A stretch of DNA of 64,000 bases from Triatoma infestans (lineage: Eukaryota > Arthropoda > Insecta > Hemiptera > Reduviidae): NCBI GenBank assembly GCA_011037195.1, contig JAAEAF010003371.1, positions 1 to 64,000 of the forward strand, written 5' to 3'. Numbering within the stretch: position 1 is the stretch's first letter; each line of letters opens with the position of its first letter. The notes under the pieces are model-generated. The model worked only from the letters and a program-made list of their open reading frames with translations, searched no databases and was not told where the DNA came from. Shown here piece by piece: positions 21,629-31,504 of this stretch. The position numbers were made by a program, and so were the translations under genes.

Positions 21629-22375
21629 TATTTTTTTTTTTTTTTTTAATTAAAGGTTGAACGCTTTGTATGATTTCTGATGCTATCTAGTCTCAATTTC
21701 TGCTATCTGTACCTCTGGGTGTGTGTGTGTGTGGTGTGTGTATGTGTGGGCGCGATTAAAACTGTTCAATTAAAAGAATTCTTATTAACATTCACATTAC
21801 AATTTTCTGTATTAAATTTTTTTTTAAATTAACTAACTGACCAAAGTACTCAGTAACCTTTTACACTGTAATTTACTAATTTAAATGACATCTATTTTAT
21901 AATATTGTAACCTTTAAAAAATTAAACAAGAAAATACCAGAGTATTGATAAAAATTGAATGTATAGTGAAGAAACAATTTGTAAAACAAATGTCAAGGTA
22001 TTGTTAATGAGATTCATAATTTTTAAATTAGTTATATACGCAGAATAATTTTTTTTATGATTTTTGTATAGCCAAATATATATCTTTTATGATAAAAGAG
22101 GAGGTCATCCATTAATGTTTACATTCTGTTAACTACCATCGAATTTTTTTTTAATTTAATTTTTCTTCAGAAATACATACAGGTTTTCTGAAAAGGTAAA
22201 AAATATTTAGCAATTTCTTTGTGTTTGTGTGTGTGTATGTATGGTGTATTTGTAAACAACATATCTCCGAAAAATCGCAGCTACATTAACTTCATATTCT
22301 ATTTAAATTTAAATAAAAATCTATCAATTTTGAAAAATTGTAAAAAGGTTCTTTTTTGTAAATCTTCACAGACTG

Positions 22376-22422
<47 letters not shown>

Positions 22423-22561
22423 GGCCAATGATTTTTTTTTAGTTGAATCATATTTATAGGACAATTAATTTCTAATGAAGTTCAGTAAAACTACAACATT
22501 AAATTTAGTCTCTTAAAGTGCCAATTCAGTAGTACATTGTATGGGTGATCAGTAAACATTT
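21629..22561. other. AT-rich spacer with microsatellites
   Basis: No gene. There is a TG-rich patch at about 21718-21740. Weak Helentron-like wording near 22255-22340 (CATATCTCCGAAAAATCGCA) may be an old fragment. The long CA/TA microsatellite is listed separately. Confidence 0.5.
22377..22422. repeat. (CA)n(TA)n compound microsatellite
   Basis: About eleven CA units are followed directly by about eleven TA units. Confidence 0.9.
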
Positions 22562-22697
22562 TGTAACGCAGCCAGTGGTGCCATCTAGGAGAGGAAGTAG
22601 GAACCTCAAGTTCTCTTAGTGGCCGCTAGGAAGCGCTGGCTACGCGCTCTAGTTATTTCTGGAAGGATTGAGAAGATTCCAGAAGATTCTCCACCGG

Positions 22698-22706
22698 TAT
22701 AAATAG
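22698..22706 (+). promoter_or_regulatory. TATA box of solo LTR copy 2
   Basis: TATAAATAG is conserved at the same place as in LTR copy 1. Confidence 0.6.
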
Positions 22707-22837
22707 TGGGACCGCAGAGAGTTAAGAGACAGTTTTCCAGTTACAAACGAAGTGTACGTTTGTGAAAAGTGAATAAAAAGTACAACAAAGTGAACTTTTG
22801 TGGTTTAAACTGTGAAGTAATTATTATTAAGTGTTGT

Positions 22838-22851
22838 ATTTTGTAATTTAT
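22838..22851. repeat. 14-bp target-site duplication of the SINE, left copy
   Basis: ATTTTGTAATTTAT occurs once in LTR copy 1 but twice here, around the SINE. Length is typical of LINE-type target-primed insertion. Confidence 0.85.
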
Positions 22852-23035
22852 AGTTTTTCAGGCGAGCTTAACGTCCAAGTACCAAATTAGGTGTCATCGA
22901 CGGGGGCGGAAGCACCTACTTTACTGTTAACATTTTTCATACCAATATAAAATTTAGCAGTTATATGCGGGACTCGAACTGGGGTCCTCCCACTTACAAG
23001 TGCATGCTCATAACCACTACACCAACACCCGCCCC
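22852..23035 (-). repeat. tRNA-derived SINE, family 1, inserted in the LTR
   Basis: On the minus strand it starts GGGGCGGGTGTTGGTGTAGT (box A TGGTGTAGTGG) and carries box B GTTCGAGTCCC. It ends CGCCTGAAAAACT. It is flanked by ATTTTGTAATTTAT at 22838-22851 and 23036-23049, a 14-bp duplication absent from LTR copy 1. This fixes the element's ends in this copy at 184 bp. Confidence 0.85.
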
Positions 23036-23049
23036 ATTTTGTAATTTAT
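23036..23049. repeat. 14-bp target-site duplication of the SINE, right copy
   Basis: An exact repeat of 22838-22851 directly after the SINE head. Confidence 0.85.
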
Positions 23050-23160
23050 TGTGTATAATAAATAAATTGGTGTTTTCTTTATTGAAGTTTAGAGTATTTT
23101 ATCTATACGAACCCACTTAAAACTAGTTGCAGTAGCTAGTTTAGTGGGAAAAACGTTACA

Positions 23161-23530
23161 ATATGATTACAGTTTCTGAAGAACTGAATTTATTATAAAA
23201 TATTTTTTTACTCTTTTAAATAAGTAATTAATTATAAATAAAATAATGAACTATTTATTAATTTAAATTTATCATATATAAATAAATAAAAAAGAAGAAG
23301 GGGTAATTATTAAGGAAATGGAATAAATAAGTAATGAGATATAAGCTGTTGATGGAAAGTGGCTTGCACACATGTTACTACTAGAGCATTACACTTTATG
23401 CATAAAAAATAAAATAAAATAATAATTTTTTTATTTAAATTCATTTTATCACAGAAAGTGTACATCACTTTAACTAAAAATAAAAAATATTATTAATCAC
23501 ATATTTAGGAAACTAATTTTTTTTTTTTTT
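23161..23530. other. AT-rich spacer, nothing recognised
   Basis: Low-complexity AT DNA between the solo LTR and a Helentron-like copy. Confidence 0.5.
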
Positions 23531-23621
23531 TACTTTCTCTTACTCCTATATCGAGTTTTCACCGGAAATATCCGTTTTGAGGTCCCCTGAGTCCAAAAAA
23601 GTGGTTTTTAGCAAATGTGTG

Positions 23622-23665
<44 letters not shown>

Positions 23666-24259
23666 GAACAGCATAGCTCAAAAACGAAAATCGTAGAAAG
23701 TTGAAATTTGATATTCCGTTTAGGTATCGCCATGGGATCTGACTGTACGTTATCTGTCAAAATTCCTCAACCGGAAGTACCACTTTACTAGTTGGAATTT
23801 TTACTTTTTTGCGATTTTCTCAAAAATGGCTCCGACGATTTTGTTTAAACTTAGTACATCAACCACACATACAAAGAGCTACAACTTTTATTTGAAACAT
23901 TTCTCCAGGAAAATGCATTTAAGGGCACTTTTGAGGGAGGGGTGGGGAAGGTTTTCATCTAAAGCGCTATTTCAGTTTATTAGATAATTCTGTCATCTAA
24001 ATAATGTTGATTAAAATTAAATATGTTGTTGAAATTCCGAGTTTGAAAAAAATCGGATAACCGGAAGTGCGTTTACTTTACCGAATGATTTTTTCCCTTT
24101 TTCGCAATTTTCTCAAAAATGGCTCCGACGATTTTCTTGAAACTTGTCATATAAACTAAACATGCAATGATCTACAATTTTTATTTGAAACATTTCTCTG
24201 GAAAAATTTATTTAAGGGCACTTTTAGGAGAGGGGTAGGGTTATATTTTTCTCTAAAGT

Positions 24260-24272
24260 GCTATCACAGTTG
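24260..24272. repeat. 13-bp target-site duplication of fold-back copy 2, left copy
   Basis: GCTATCACAGTTG; a near-identical sequence is present only once at the matching place in other Helentron-like copies. Confidence 0.85.
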
Positions 24273-24345
24273 TTGTGGTGGTTGGTTCCGCAGAGCTGGA
24301 AAGCATCAGAGACATTTTCCGTGGTAGCCTGCTTCATTTTGTGGT

Positions 24346-24383
24346 CATCGACCGGTTTCGGGCGGTGCCCTATCTTCAGGATG
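24346..24383 (-). ncRNA. Hammerhead-like core, left arm of fold-back copy 2
   Basis: On the minus strand: CATC, CTGAAGA, T, then AGGGC with loop ACC and GCCC, GAAA, ACC/GGT stem III, GTC triplet, GATG. Stem II differs in sequence from the other copies but still pairs (GGGC/GCCC). Confidence 0.5.
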
Positions 24384-24479
24384 CGTTTTTCAGGACAGTG
24401 TGACAACAAGACTTTTCACGGAGTGTGAAAACTAAGTTTGCTCTGTGCATGTCTGTGTTGCCACAGTGTCCGAAAAACG

Positions 24480-24517
24480 CATCCTGAAGATGGGCGAACG
24501 CCCGAAACCGGTCGATG
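24480..24517 (+). ncRNA. Hammerhead-like core, right arm of fold-back copy 2
   Basis: It has stem I CATC/GATG with four pairs, CTGAAGA, extra T, GGGC-GAAC-GCCC, GAAA, ACC/GGT and a GTC cleavage triplet at 24511-24513. Confidence 0.55.
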
Positions 24518-24559
24518 ACCACAAAATGAAGCAGGCTACCACGGGAAAATGTCTCTGAT

Positions 24560-24572
24560 GCTATCACAGTTG
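24560..24572. repeat. 13-bp target-site duplication of fold-back copy 2, right copy
   Basis: An exact repeat of 24260-24272. Confidence 0.85.
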
Positions 24573-24791
24573 ATTATACAATTGTATCATCCAAACAAAA
24601 TTAATTAGAAATAAATACATGGCCAAAATTCCGAGTTTCAAGAAAATTAGTAAACCGGAAGTGCGCTTTTACTGAACAGTGTTTTCAGTTTTCGACGAAT
24701 CTCATTAAAGTTGGTACACAAACTATAAAAGCTTCAATTATAATTTGGAGAACTGGAGTAAGAGAAAGTTGTGTGAGTGGTTCACACCAGA

Positions 24792-26187
24792 TTTTTTTAA
24801 GATTAGAACACAAAAAAGTGCTATGTGATAATAGAGTGCCAGTTGGCACTATGCCAAGTTTAAATACTAGTGTCGAAAACTATTCGAAAGTTCCTCTTCT
24901 TCATCCTTTAGTTGATTCTATATAGTTTGATATCATTTTGTTGTGATAGAAAAATAATGTGGAACTGATTGAGAATAAAGATATTAAGTGGAACCATTTT
25001 CTTATCTTTCTAAATAAGCCTCAAACCTCCTCTGAGGCAAAACCAAGGGTTTGTTTTTTTTACAAAATGGATTGATAAGAAGCGCAAAAACACATAAAAC
25101 TAGTAATATACGAAACAGACCAAATATTTTCATTAGCAATCGGATCAAAGCGTCCCAAAGAGCTTCCAAGTGTACGTCAACTATGTATTACACCCTCTGT
25201 CATGCTGAACTACAATGAACTGGCGAATGGGATTCAACTTCGATAGCCAATCTCTTACCTACACGCTGTCTCAAGTGGGTAAGAAAATTGAACAAAACGG
25301 GACTATCAGGGGGGGGGGGCTTAAACAGTCAATCACCAAATCTACTTTGAAGAATAAAACTTAGGCAATAGATTGGATCTTGCTTTAATCTTACATCCGT
25401 TTAGAGCAAGCAAGAATTCCAGTCACTTAATCTTACTGCAATTTACCCAGATATAAATCATAAGTTTTCTTCAATCTTATAATTCTAATTAGCTGAATAA
25501 ACCACGTGTCTGAGGTTTACCTTACCCTCTCTCCCAAACCTCCCCTTTATATGAATTTTTGCAAACCCGGAATTTTGGCAATATATTTAATACTAATTAA
25601 TATTGTTTAGATGAAGGAATCGCATAATAATCTAAAATAGTACTTTAGAAAAAAAATATATCTCCACTCACCATCCGCTCTAGGGGCGGGCAACCCGGAC
25701 ATTTGTACAGGGCGCCATTTTGGCTGTAAGTGTGAGAAAAATATTGATGAGTTAAATACTCAATTAATAGAAAATTTCACACATCGATTTTTTTGGTTCG
25801 CTAAAAATTTACAGTGCGTAGCGTATTTATATTGTTTATGTCTAAAAGTTAAAAATATTTACACTATTATTGAATTAACACAAAATTTGTTAAGGACGAT
25901 GATTGAACTTGTTTGAACATGCTTCTCTGAACAGAATGACATTAGCATGCGAGCAGAGCGCTACTTCAGCTTGTGTTTGAACATGCATAGACTTGTTTAA
26001 ATGTATATATTTATATCTTGTAACATGATTTGTATTGGAGGGAGGGGGATAAATTAAATATGTTAATTAATAATTAATTATTATAATTCATATTTGAAAT
26101 CTTCTTCAAAGGGATCTCGTGAGGTCTGTGTTTATACAGAAGTTGGAGAGGATGAAAAAACAATTAAATATATAGATTCAAAAAATA
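24792..26187. other. Spacer, mostly unrecognised
   Basis: It contains a Helentron-like fragment at 25550-25680, a G run near 25309-25318 and a moderately GC-rich patch at about 25680-25735 whose identity is unknown. No ORF. Confidence 0.5.
25550..25680 (+). repeat. Helentron-like internal fragment
   Basis: It matches the internal module of copy F: CCGGAATTTTGGCAATATAT, CTAATTAATATTGTTTAGAT, then a GTACTTTAGAAAAAA block. Both ends are missing. Confidence 0.5.
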
Positions 26188-26189
26188 TA

Positions 26190-27500
26190 CGAGGCATGTC
26201 CAGTAAGTAAGTGTACTGAGGCTCTCACGGCCGGAGGGATTTTGTTTTCGACATGTTGGCTACACTATCGTGATTCCTCCCCTCCGCAACGAGACCAGTT
26301 CGAGGTCAGTACATTGAGAACTGTCGACGCGACAATACGTTTCGTGAAAAATGTCAATCCAATCTCCCGTCAAGTGTGAAATACGCGGCGTCATCCGTTA
26401 TCTCGTTTGGAAGGGAAAAACTCCGGTTGAGGGTTAGAATGAGGTAAAAACTGCATATGGTGATAAAGCTATGAATCGTACGAGTGTGTTCAAGTGGTGT
26501 CGCGAGTTTAAAAACGGTCGTACGTCTGTGCATGATGATCAGAGGAGCGGAAGACCTTCAATTGTGGCTGACGAAAATGCGAAAATGCGCTCCGTGACGA
26601 TCGCAGATTGACTGTGGATGAACTTTCTGCGATGTTTCCGCAAATCTCCAGATCTCTGCTACACGAAACCATCACAGAAACCCTCGGATATCGGAAACTG
26701 TCCGCGAGGTGGGTCCCAAACAGCTGACAGACTAATATAAGTTGAATCGAGTGGAGGCCGGGCAAGAGTTTTTGAGACGCTACAAACTCCATGGAGATGA
26801 ATTTCTCCGCTCCATCATTACTGGAGATGAAACTTGGGTTGCACACTACATACCTGAAACCAAAAGGCAGTCTCAACAGTGGCGTCACACCTCTTCACCC
26901 TCCGCCAAAAAGTTCAAAACCACAATTTCAGCCAAGAAAATCATGGCATCCGTGTTTTGGGACGGTCAAGGCATAATTTTAATTGAATATATGCCTCAAT
27001 GGGAGACCATCAACTCTGCAAGATACTGTGAGACCCTAAAAAAATTGCGGAGGGCGATTCAGAACAAAAGGAGAGGCATGCTGACAAAGGGAGTCTGCCT
27101 GCTGCACGACAATGCCAGACCACACACGGCCAACGCCACGAAGGAACTGCTTGCCTCGTTTAAATGGGATGTCCTGAACCATCCCGCGCATTCCCCTGCC
27201 TAGCACCTTCAGATTACTATCTCTTTACCTCCCTGAAGCTGCACATGGGTGGAAAAAGGTTTTCAACCGACGAGGAGGTGAAGGGGAGGTGGAGAAGTGG
27301 ACGAAGGGGTTGGCGGGAAACTACTTCGAGGAAGGCATCAAAAAATTAATACCCCGGTTCACCACCTGCATTGAGAGCAATGGTGACTATGTGAAAAATA
27401 GCTTACATATGTACTAATGTAACCAGGTAATTTTTTTGTTCAAATAAAAATTTTTGTAACTTACAAAAATTCAGTACACTTACTTACTGGACATGCCTCG
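26190..27500 (+). mobile_element. mariner transposon with perfect 30-bp inverted repeats
   Basis: The first and last 30 bases are exact inverted repeats, beginning CGAGGCATGTCC. Each is bounded by a TA (26188-26189 and 27501-27502), the target duplication of this superfamily. At 1311 bp the length is that of a full mariner. It contains one transposase gene on the plus strand with several inactivating lesions. Intact ends together with a dead gene mean it could still be moved by a transposase supplied in trans. Confidence 0.9.
26351..27350 (+). pseudogene. mariner transposase, multiple lesions
   Basis: The start codon at 26351 begins MSIQSPVKCEIRGVIRYLVW, followed by the HTH region (NRTSVFKWCREFKNGRTSVH, then DDQRSGRPS). 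The catalytic part shows TGDETWV (first Asp, about 26826) and LLHDNARPH (second Asp, about 27107). The third Asp lies in APSDYYLF (about 27210), 34 residues after the second, as in the D,D34D triad. Lesions: TAG at codon 29 (26435); an 8-bp tandem duplication (GAAAATGC at 26573 and 26581) that shifts the frame; another shift near 26712; TAA near 26731; and a 1-base deletion near 27193 that puts the third Asp out of frame with the first two. The enzyme would cut and paste the element at TA sites, but this copy cannot make it. Confidence 0.9.
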
Positions 27501-27502
27501 TA

Positions 27503-28106
27503 TAATTAAAATAACCAATATGTGTCAAAAATAAATAAATACAATATTGTGATACAACAGCATAAGTGTCTTGTCATTTAGGAGAAACTGCTTTTTATAA
27601 AACTTACATATTTTACATATTTTCTGACTTGAAGAAGGTTGGGTATCTTGGGGCACTTCCACCACTCACTACTGTAACATGGCTTTTTCTAATGACGGAC
27701 TTCACTTCTTTTATGGTATAAAATTTTGAACTGACCCCCTTCCCTAAAAGGGTCCACCTTATATATTCTACCTCCACCCCGGAGAAAGTGAGAATAGGAA
27801 AATTCCCTTTGTCCTAAATAAATGTAGTGATAGGCCAGGGTTAGGCCAGGCATATCTGACTCAACTAACTGTTTCTTTTGTGCCTTCCAACCTTCAAAAA
27901 ACCCAAATTTATAAATATATACATCGGAAAAATTCCTTACTTTACAATCATAAAATATATAATAAGAATATATTTCGATACAATTTACATTTATTAGTTC
28001 GCCCAAAGATGTACAAATTACAATATATATATATTTAAGGGGCGGCAATTTGTCTTTTTGTCCGGAGCGACGTAACGGCTAGACTTAACCGTAATTTTGT
28101 TGCAGA
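27503..28106. other. Spacer, nothing recognised
   Basis: A 119-codon minus-strand frame (27689-28048) is open here but shows no family resemblance and has low-complexity composition. It is not called a gene. Confidence 0.45.
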
Positions 28107-28430
28107 AATGTTTCAAATAAAAGCTGAAGCTCTTTTATATGTGTAGTGGATAAGTATAAAGAACATCATTTGAAGTTGTTTTTGGAAACAATCCGCGAAA
28201 ACTGAAAATCTATTCAGTAAAGTGGTATTTCTGGTTGAGGAATTGTTACAGATGGTTACCATGGTGATACCCAAACTGAATGTTTTGGATTTTTTGCGAT
28301 TTTTGTTTGTTTCTGACCTATGCTGTTCACCAACATACTGCCACCCACCCTTAAACACACAAAGACCATTTTCTAAAATCCAATTTTTTTTTTTTGTCCC
28401 ATCGACTCTTACAGGAATAAGAGAAAGTAA
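28107..28430 (+). repeat. Helentron-like element, copy E (3' half)
   Basis: It begins in the ATGTTTCAAATAAAAGCTG module, passes through CAGTAAAGTGGTATTTCTGG and GCTGTTCACC, and ends with GGAATAAGAGAAAGTAA. The 5' half is missing. Confidence 0.6.
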
Positions 28431-28899
28431 TCATATTAATTAATGTAATTAAAGTCTTAACAAGATATTGTAATTATTTTAATCTTAATCTTTCATTTTG
28501 TTTAATTATCCAATTAAAACTATGAGATAAATTTTCATTTTAATTTATTAATAGCTTTGCTGGATACTTCCTCCACAATTTGCTGGCTTGACACTTCCTA
28601 GAGCTTGCTACTTAGACTGTAAATTTGACACGTTAATAATTCAGCCACCTAGCGTCTCAATTTATTGCAGATTGTCTCCTCTTTCAGAAGGATGTAAATT
28701 TCTCCATTTTTAAAACTTTGTAACAATATTATGGTTAAGAAAATTAACTTTAGTTTCAAAATTAGCTTTTTTTTCCCTATAGAACAGAACACATTTGAAA
28801 AACACTAAGGTTTTATAATTACTATTAGTTTCTTTTAAAATATATTTTTCTCGCTAGTATAAACTCATTATACTACTCTTGTATATAAACTCATTTTTT
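28431..28899. other. AT-rich spacer, nothing recognised
   Basis: Short spacer between two Helentron-like copies. No ORF. Confidence 0.5.
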
Positions 28900-30495
28900 A
28901 CTTTCTCTTTCTCCTAGTAAGAGGAAGTATTGTAATCGTGTCAAATTTACGATATAGAGTTTTCATCGGAAATATCCGTTTTGAGGTCCCCTGAGTCAAA
29001 AAAAAGTGGTTTCTAGAAAATGGTCTGTATATGTGTTTATGTATGTGAATAGCATAGCTCCAAAACGAAAAATCGCAGAAAGTTCAAACTTGATATTCCG
29101 TTTAGGTATCACCATGGGATCCGACGTACAATAGATTATCTGTCAAAATTCCTCAACCGGAAGTACCACTTTACTAGTTGCTTTTTTTTTTACTTTTTTC
29201 CAATTTTCATAAAAATAGCTCCAACGATTTTCTTGAAACTTGTAATATCAAGTACACATTCTGTTGTGTCGTCTTCCCCGGTTATGCCTGTAGGGGAAAA
29301 GTTCCGCATGCGCCCGCGCCGTCCGGCCAGACATCCTGTTTTCTCCCCCTTTTTAATTCTCTCCCGCCAATTTCTGGCGCGTTCGCGCCTTTTCTCGCGT
29401 ATCCGGACGTTGGTTTCCCCTCCACAGCCACCCCTTTTTCCCTAATTTATCATCCCTTTTCTTCACTTGTGGTTTGGCTCGCTTCACGTGCATATGTGTG
29501 TATTTGTTCTCTGCCTCATCATTTACTACTTCATCATTAGATTTCACCGCCTCCACGGATGTATTGCGTTTACAACACTGGCCTTTCATCTCTGCCTCCA
29601 ACCAGCTTCCGAGAGGTCTTATTCGCAACAACGAACTCACGCTTCCTTACCGCTTCATTCACCAATTACCGTTCCCGCACTTCCTTTCATACACACCCAT
29701 ACACGAACATATTTACACATATACACAGCCTCCTTTTACGCTTCCTAGCGTCTTTCACAGCTTCTCCGGCTCAACATACGCTTCTCATTCATCATAACCG
29801 CATCTTCAAGGTAACCAATTAAAACTTTATTGCCTTGTTAATTTTCATAATTGCGTGCTTTATTAAGCCCCTCTAACGCTTCCGAGTTCACGCCTACGCG
29901 TGTACACATACAAAGAGCTACAACTTTTATTTGAAGCATTTCTCCGGAAAAATTCATTTAAGGTTACTTTGGGGGGAGAGGTGGGATTACGGCTTCTTCT
30001 AAAGTACTATTTCAGTTTATTACACAATTCTGTAATCTAAATAATGTTTATTACAGAAGAATGATATTTTCCGAGTTTGAAAAAAATCGGATGACCGGAT
30101 ATGCGTTTACTTTATCACTTAACTAAATAATTTTTCACTTTTTGCGATTTTCTTAAAAATGGCTCCGACGATTTTCTTTAAACTAAGTATGTGAACTATA
30201 CACTCAATGATGTACAAATTTTATTTAAAACATTTTTCTGGAAAAATTCATTTAAGCGCACTTTTAGGGGAGGGGTGAGGTTGTTATGTTTTTCTCTAAA
30301 GTGCTATCATGGTTGATTATACAATTCTATCATCCAAACAAAATTAATTAGAAATAAATAGATGGCCAAAATTCCGAGTTTCAAGAAAATTAGTAAACCG
30401 GAAGTGCGCTATATTGAATAGTTTTTTCAGTTTTCGACGAATTTTATTTAATTCACTAACTATAAAATTTATCAATTATAATTTTTCACACCAGA
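28900..30495 (-). mobile_element. Helentron-like element, copy D (long form) with a 642-bp insert
   Basis: It starts TACTTTCTCTTTCTCCTAGT, with the 3' hairpin arm AGTAAGAG intact, and ends TTTTTCACACCAGA. The 5' subterminal repeat has been lost near 30480. Two successive ATTTTC-ATGGCTCCGACG modules are present, as in copies C and G. A GC-richer insert occupies 29260-29901. Confidence 0.65.
29260..29901. mobile_element. Unclassified GC-richer insert in Helentron-like copy D
   Basis: The Helentron-like consensus ...CTACACATACAAAGAGC is interrupted after GTACACAT. It resumes after a second GTACACAT (29252-29259 and 29902-29909), so the insert is flanked by an 8-bp direct repeat. The insert is rich in C and G compared with its surroundings (for example CGCATGCGCCCGCGCCGTCC) and very pyrimidine-rich on this strand. 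It ends GCCTACGCGT. There are no inverted termini and no retroelement or transposase motif; open frames here lack family features. It could be a solo LTR if its ends are shifted (TGTTG...GTACA), a SINE-like element, or a hAT-type non-autonomous element given the 8-bp repeat. Confidence 0.55.
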
Positions 30496-30536
30496 TTTTT
30501 ACTTAATTTTACAAGCAAATACTCTGTATATAAAAA

Positions 30537-31504
30537 TACACTCGGCCACAAAAAAAAATATCGGAAAACATAATAACAATTGAATAAAAACTGAAAACAG
30601 TAGTACTTCATTTAGTTCTGGTCTCAGACAGACATCGTAACTAATGATTTTTTTTTTTACATTATTTTTAATTTTATCGTTAAATTTTATTATTTGCTTT
30701 TATTATTAAACTTTAATAATAGAAAAATGGTCATTTCTATTAAAGATACCGTGACAGCAGTTGCTCTTGCGGAGGAAGGTCATTAGCGCATGATACTAGC
30801 AGGAACGTTTAGGCTTTTGTCAGACTTTGCAATGCTGATGGAGCAATCGTATATTTTAGGAAAACTAGGGAATATGGTCGAAGACCAGGAAGTGGTCGTA
30901 GAAGGGTCACAATATATCAGGGCGAATGATTTCATTTGCCCTCAGTTCTATGCAATCGGTTTCTTACAGCTACAGAGCTATGGGATAACTTATTACAGAT
31001 TCAGGGAATCACCATGATCTCTGTAAATTGTTCGAAGACGATGTTGCAAGAAGTAGGTCTGATGGCGAGGAAATCAGCATCAGTGCTACTACTAACCAGG
31101 AATCATCCTGGTGTGAGCAGGTCAGCTTTTGCCAAACGGTATCTCCATTGGTCTGTAGAGCAATCGGAGGGGCTGTTCTTTTCACAGATGAATCACGATT
31201 TGGTCTGTAGCCATCACATAGTCGAATCAGTGTGTGGAGAAGGCAGGGAGAGCGCTTCATTTAATGTACTTCTAGCGGAAATGATCCTTTTCAATGACAA
31301 TTAATTATGGTGTGGGGTGGGATAAGTTTGGAGGTTCGCACCGAGTTAATTGTTGTTGAAATTGGGGCAATGACCGCTGCTTGGTATGTTGCAGAAGTTC
31401 AGACATACCGTTTTTCTATGCTGGGAGAGTTTCATGCTAAGACCACATACCATAAACTACTAAAACATAAGAAAATAACAAAGCTTCAAAATAGTAACAC
31501 TTAA
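30537..31504 (+). pseudogene. Tc1-like transposase, decayed and truncated
   Basis: The start at 30727 reads MVISIKDTVTAVALAEEGH and then a stop. Later frames give RNDFICPQFYAIGF-like and CNRFLTATELWDNLLQIQGI, the Tc1 HTH region (LRNRFLTATELRNNL). Next come FTDESRFGL (first catalytic Asp, 31187-31210) and MVWGGISLEVRTELIVVEIG (31307 on). Similarity fades after about 31410, before the second Asp (HDNARPH in relatives), so the catalytic core is truncated. At least three frameshifts or stops are present. The 5' flank ACTCGGCCACAAAAAAAAA (30539) looks like a degraded Tc1-family inverted repeat; no matching right end was found. Confidence 0.75.

Larger units (their letters stand above)
22562..23160 (+). 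mobile_element. Solo LTR, copy 2, carrying a SINE
   Basis: It has the same TGTAACGCAGCC start and AAAAACGTTACA end as copy 1, with TATAAATAG at 22698. A SINE plus a 14-bp duplication splits it near the AATAAA signal. Without the insert the LTR is about 400 bp. The 4 bases on each side (ATTT and ATAT) do not match exactly, so no clean target duplication remains. Confidence 0.75.
24273..24559. mobile_element. Fold-back element copy 2 with two inverted hammerhead-like cores
   Basis: It starts TTGTGGTGGTTGG and ends AAAATGTCTCTGAT. The loop between the arms is short, so nearly the whole 287 bp is palindromic apart from the 32-base left-only head. It is flanked by an exact 13-bp repeat, GCTATCACAGTTG (24260-24272 and 24560-24572). 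Because this site lies in the Helentron-like consensus (copy B has a single CTATCATAGTTG there), the duplication is independently supported. Confidence 0.85.
23531..24791 (-). mobile_element. Helentron-like element, copy C (long form) with fold-back insertion
   Basis: It starts TACTTTCTCTTACTCCTAT and ends TTCACACCAGA. The 3' hairpin has lost its second arm (the text jumps from CTCCTA to TATCGAGTTTTC). A TG microsatellite lies at about 23617-23658. The middle has two successive versions of the module with GGCTCCGACGATTTT and CAACTTTTATTTGAAACATT, unlike the single version in copy A. Fold-back copy 2 is inserted at 24260-24572. Confidence 0.7.

Noticed and set aside
13436..23160. Solo LTRs as relics of the Ty3/gypsy element at 55.8 kb
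   Set aside because: Length and end sequences differ completely (TGTAACG...CGTTACA, about 393 bp, against TGTGGCGG...CCAACA, 207 bp).
26508..26888. 126-codon minus-strand frame
   Set aside because: Antisense to the mariner transposase; the plus-strand frames carry the catalytic motifs.
27689..28048. 119-codon open frame on the minus strand
   Set aside because: Aromatic- and Ile-rich low-complexity text without family motifs, start context or splice signals; likely chance in AT-rich DNA.
29178..29822. Several overlapping open frames of 87-120 codons
   Set aside because: They overlap each other in different frames and run from the Helentron-like repeat into the GC-rich insert; no protein family resemblance.
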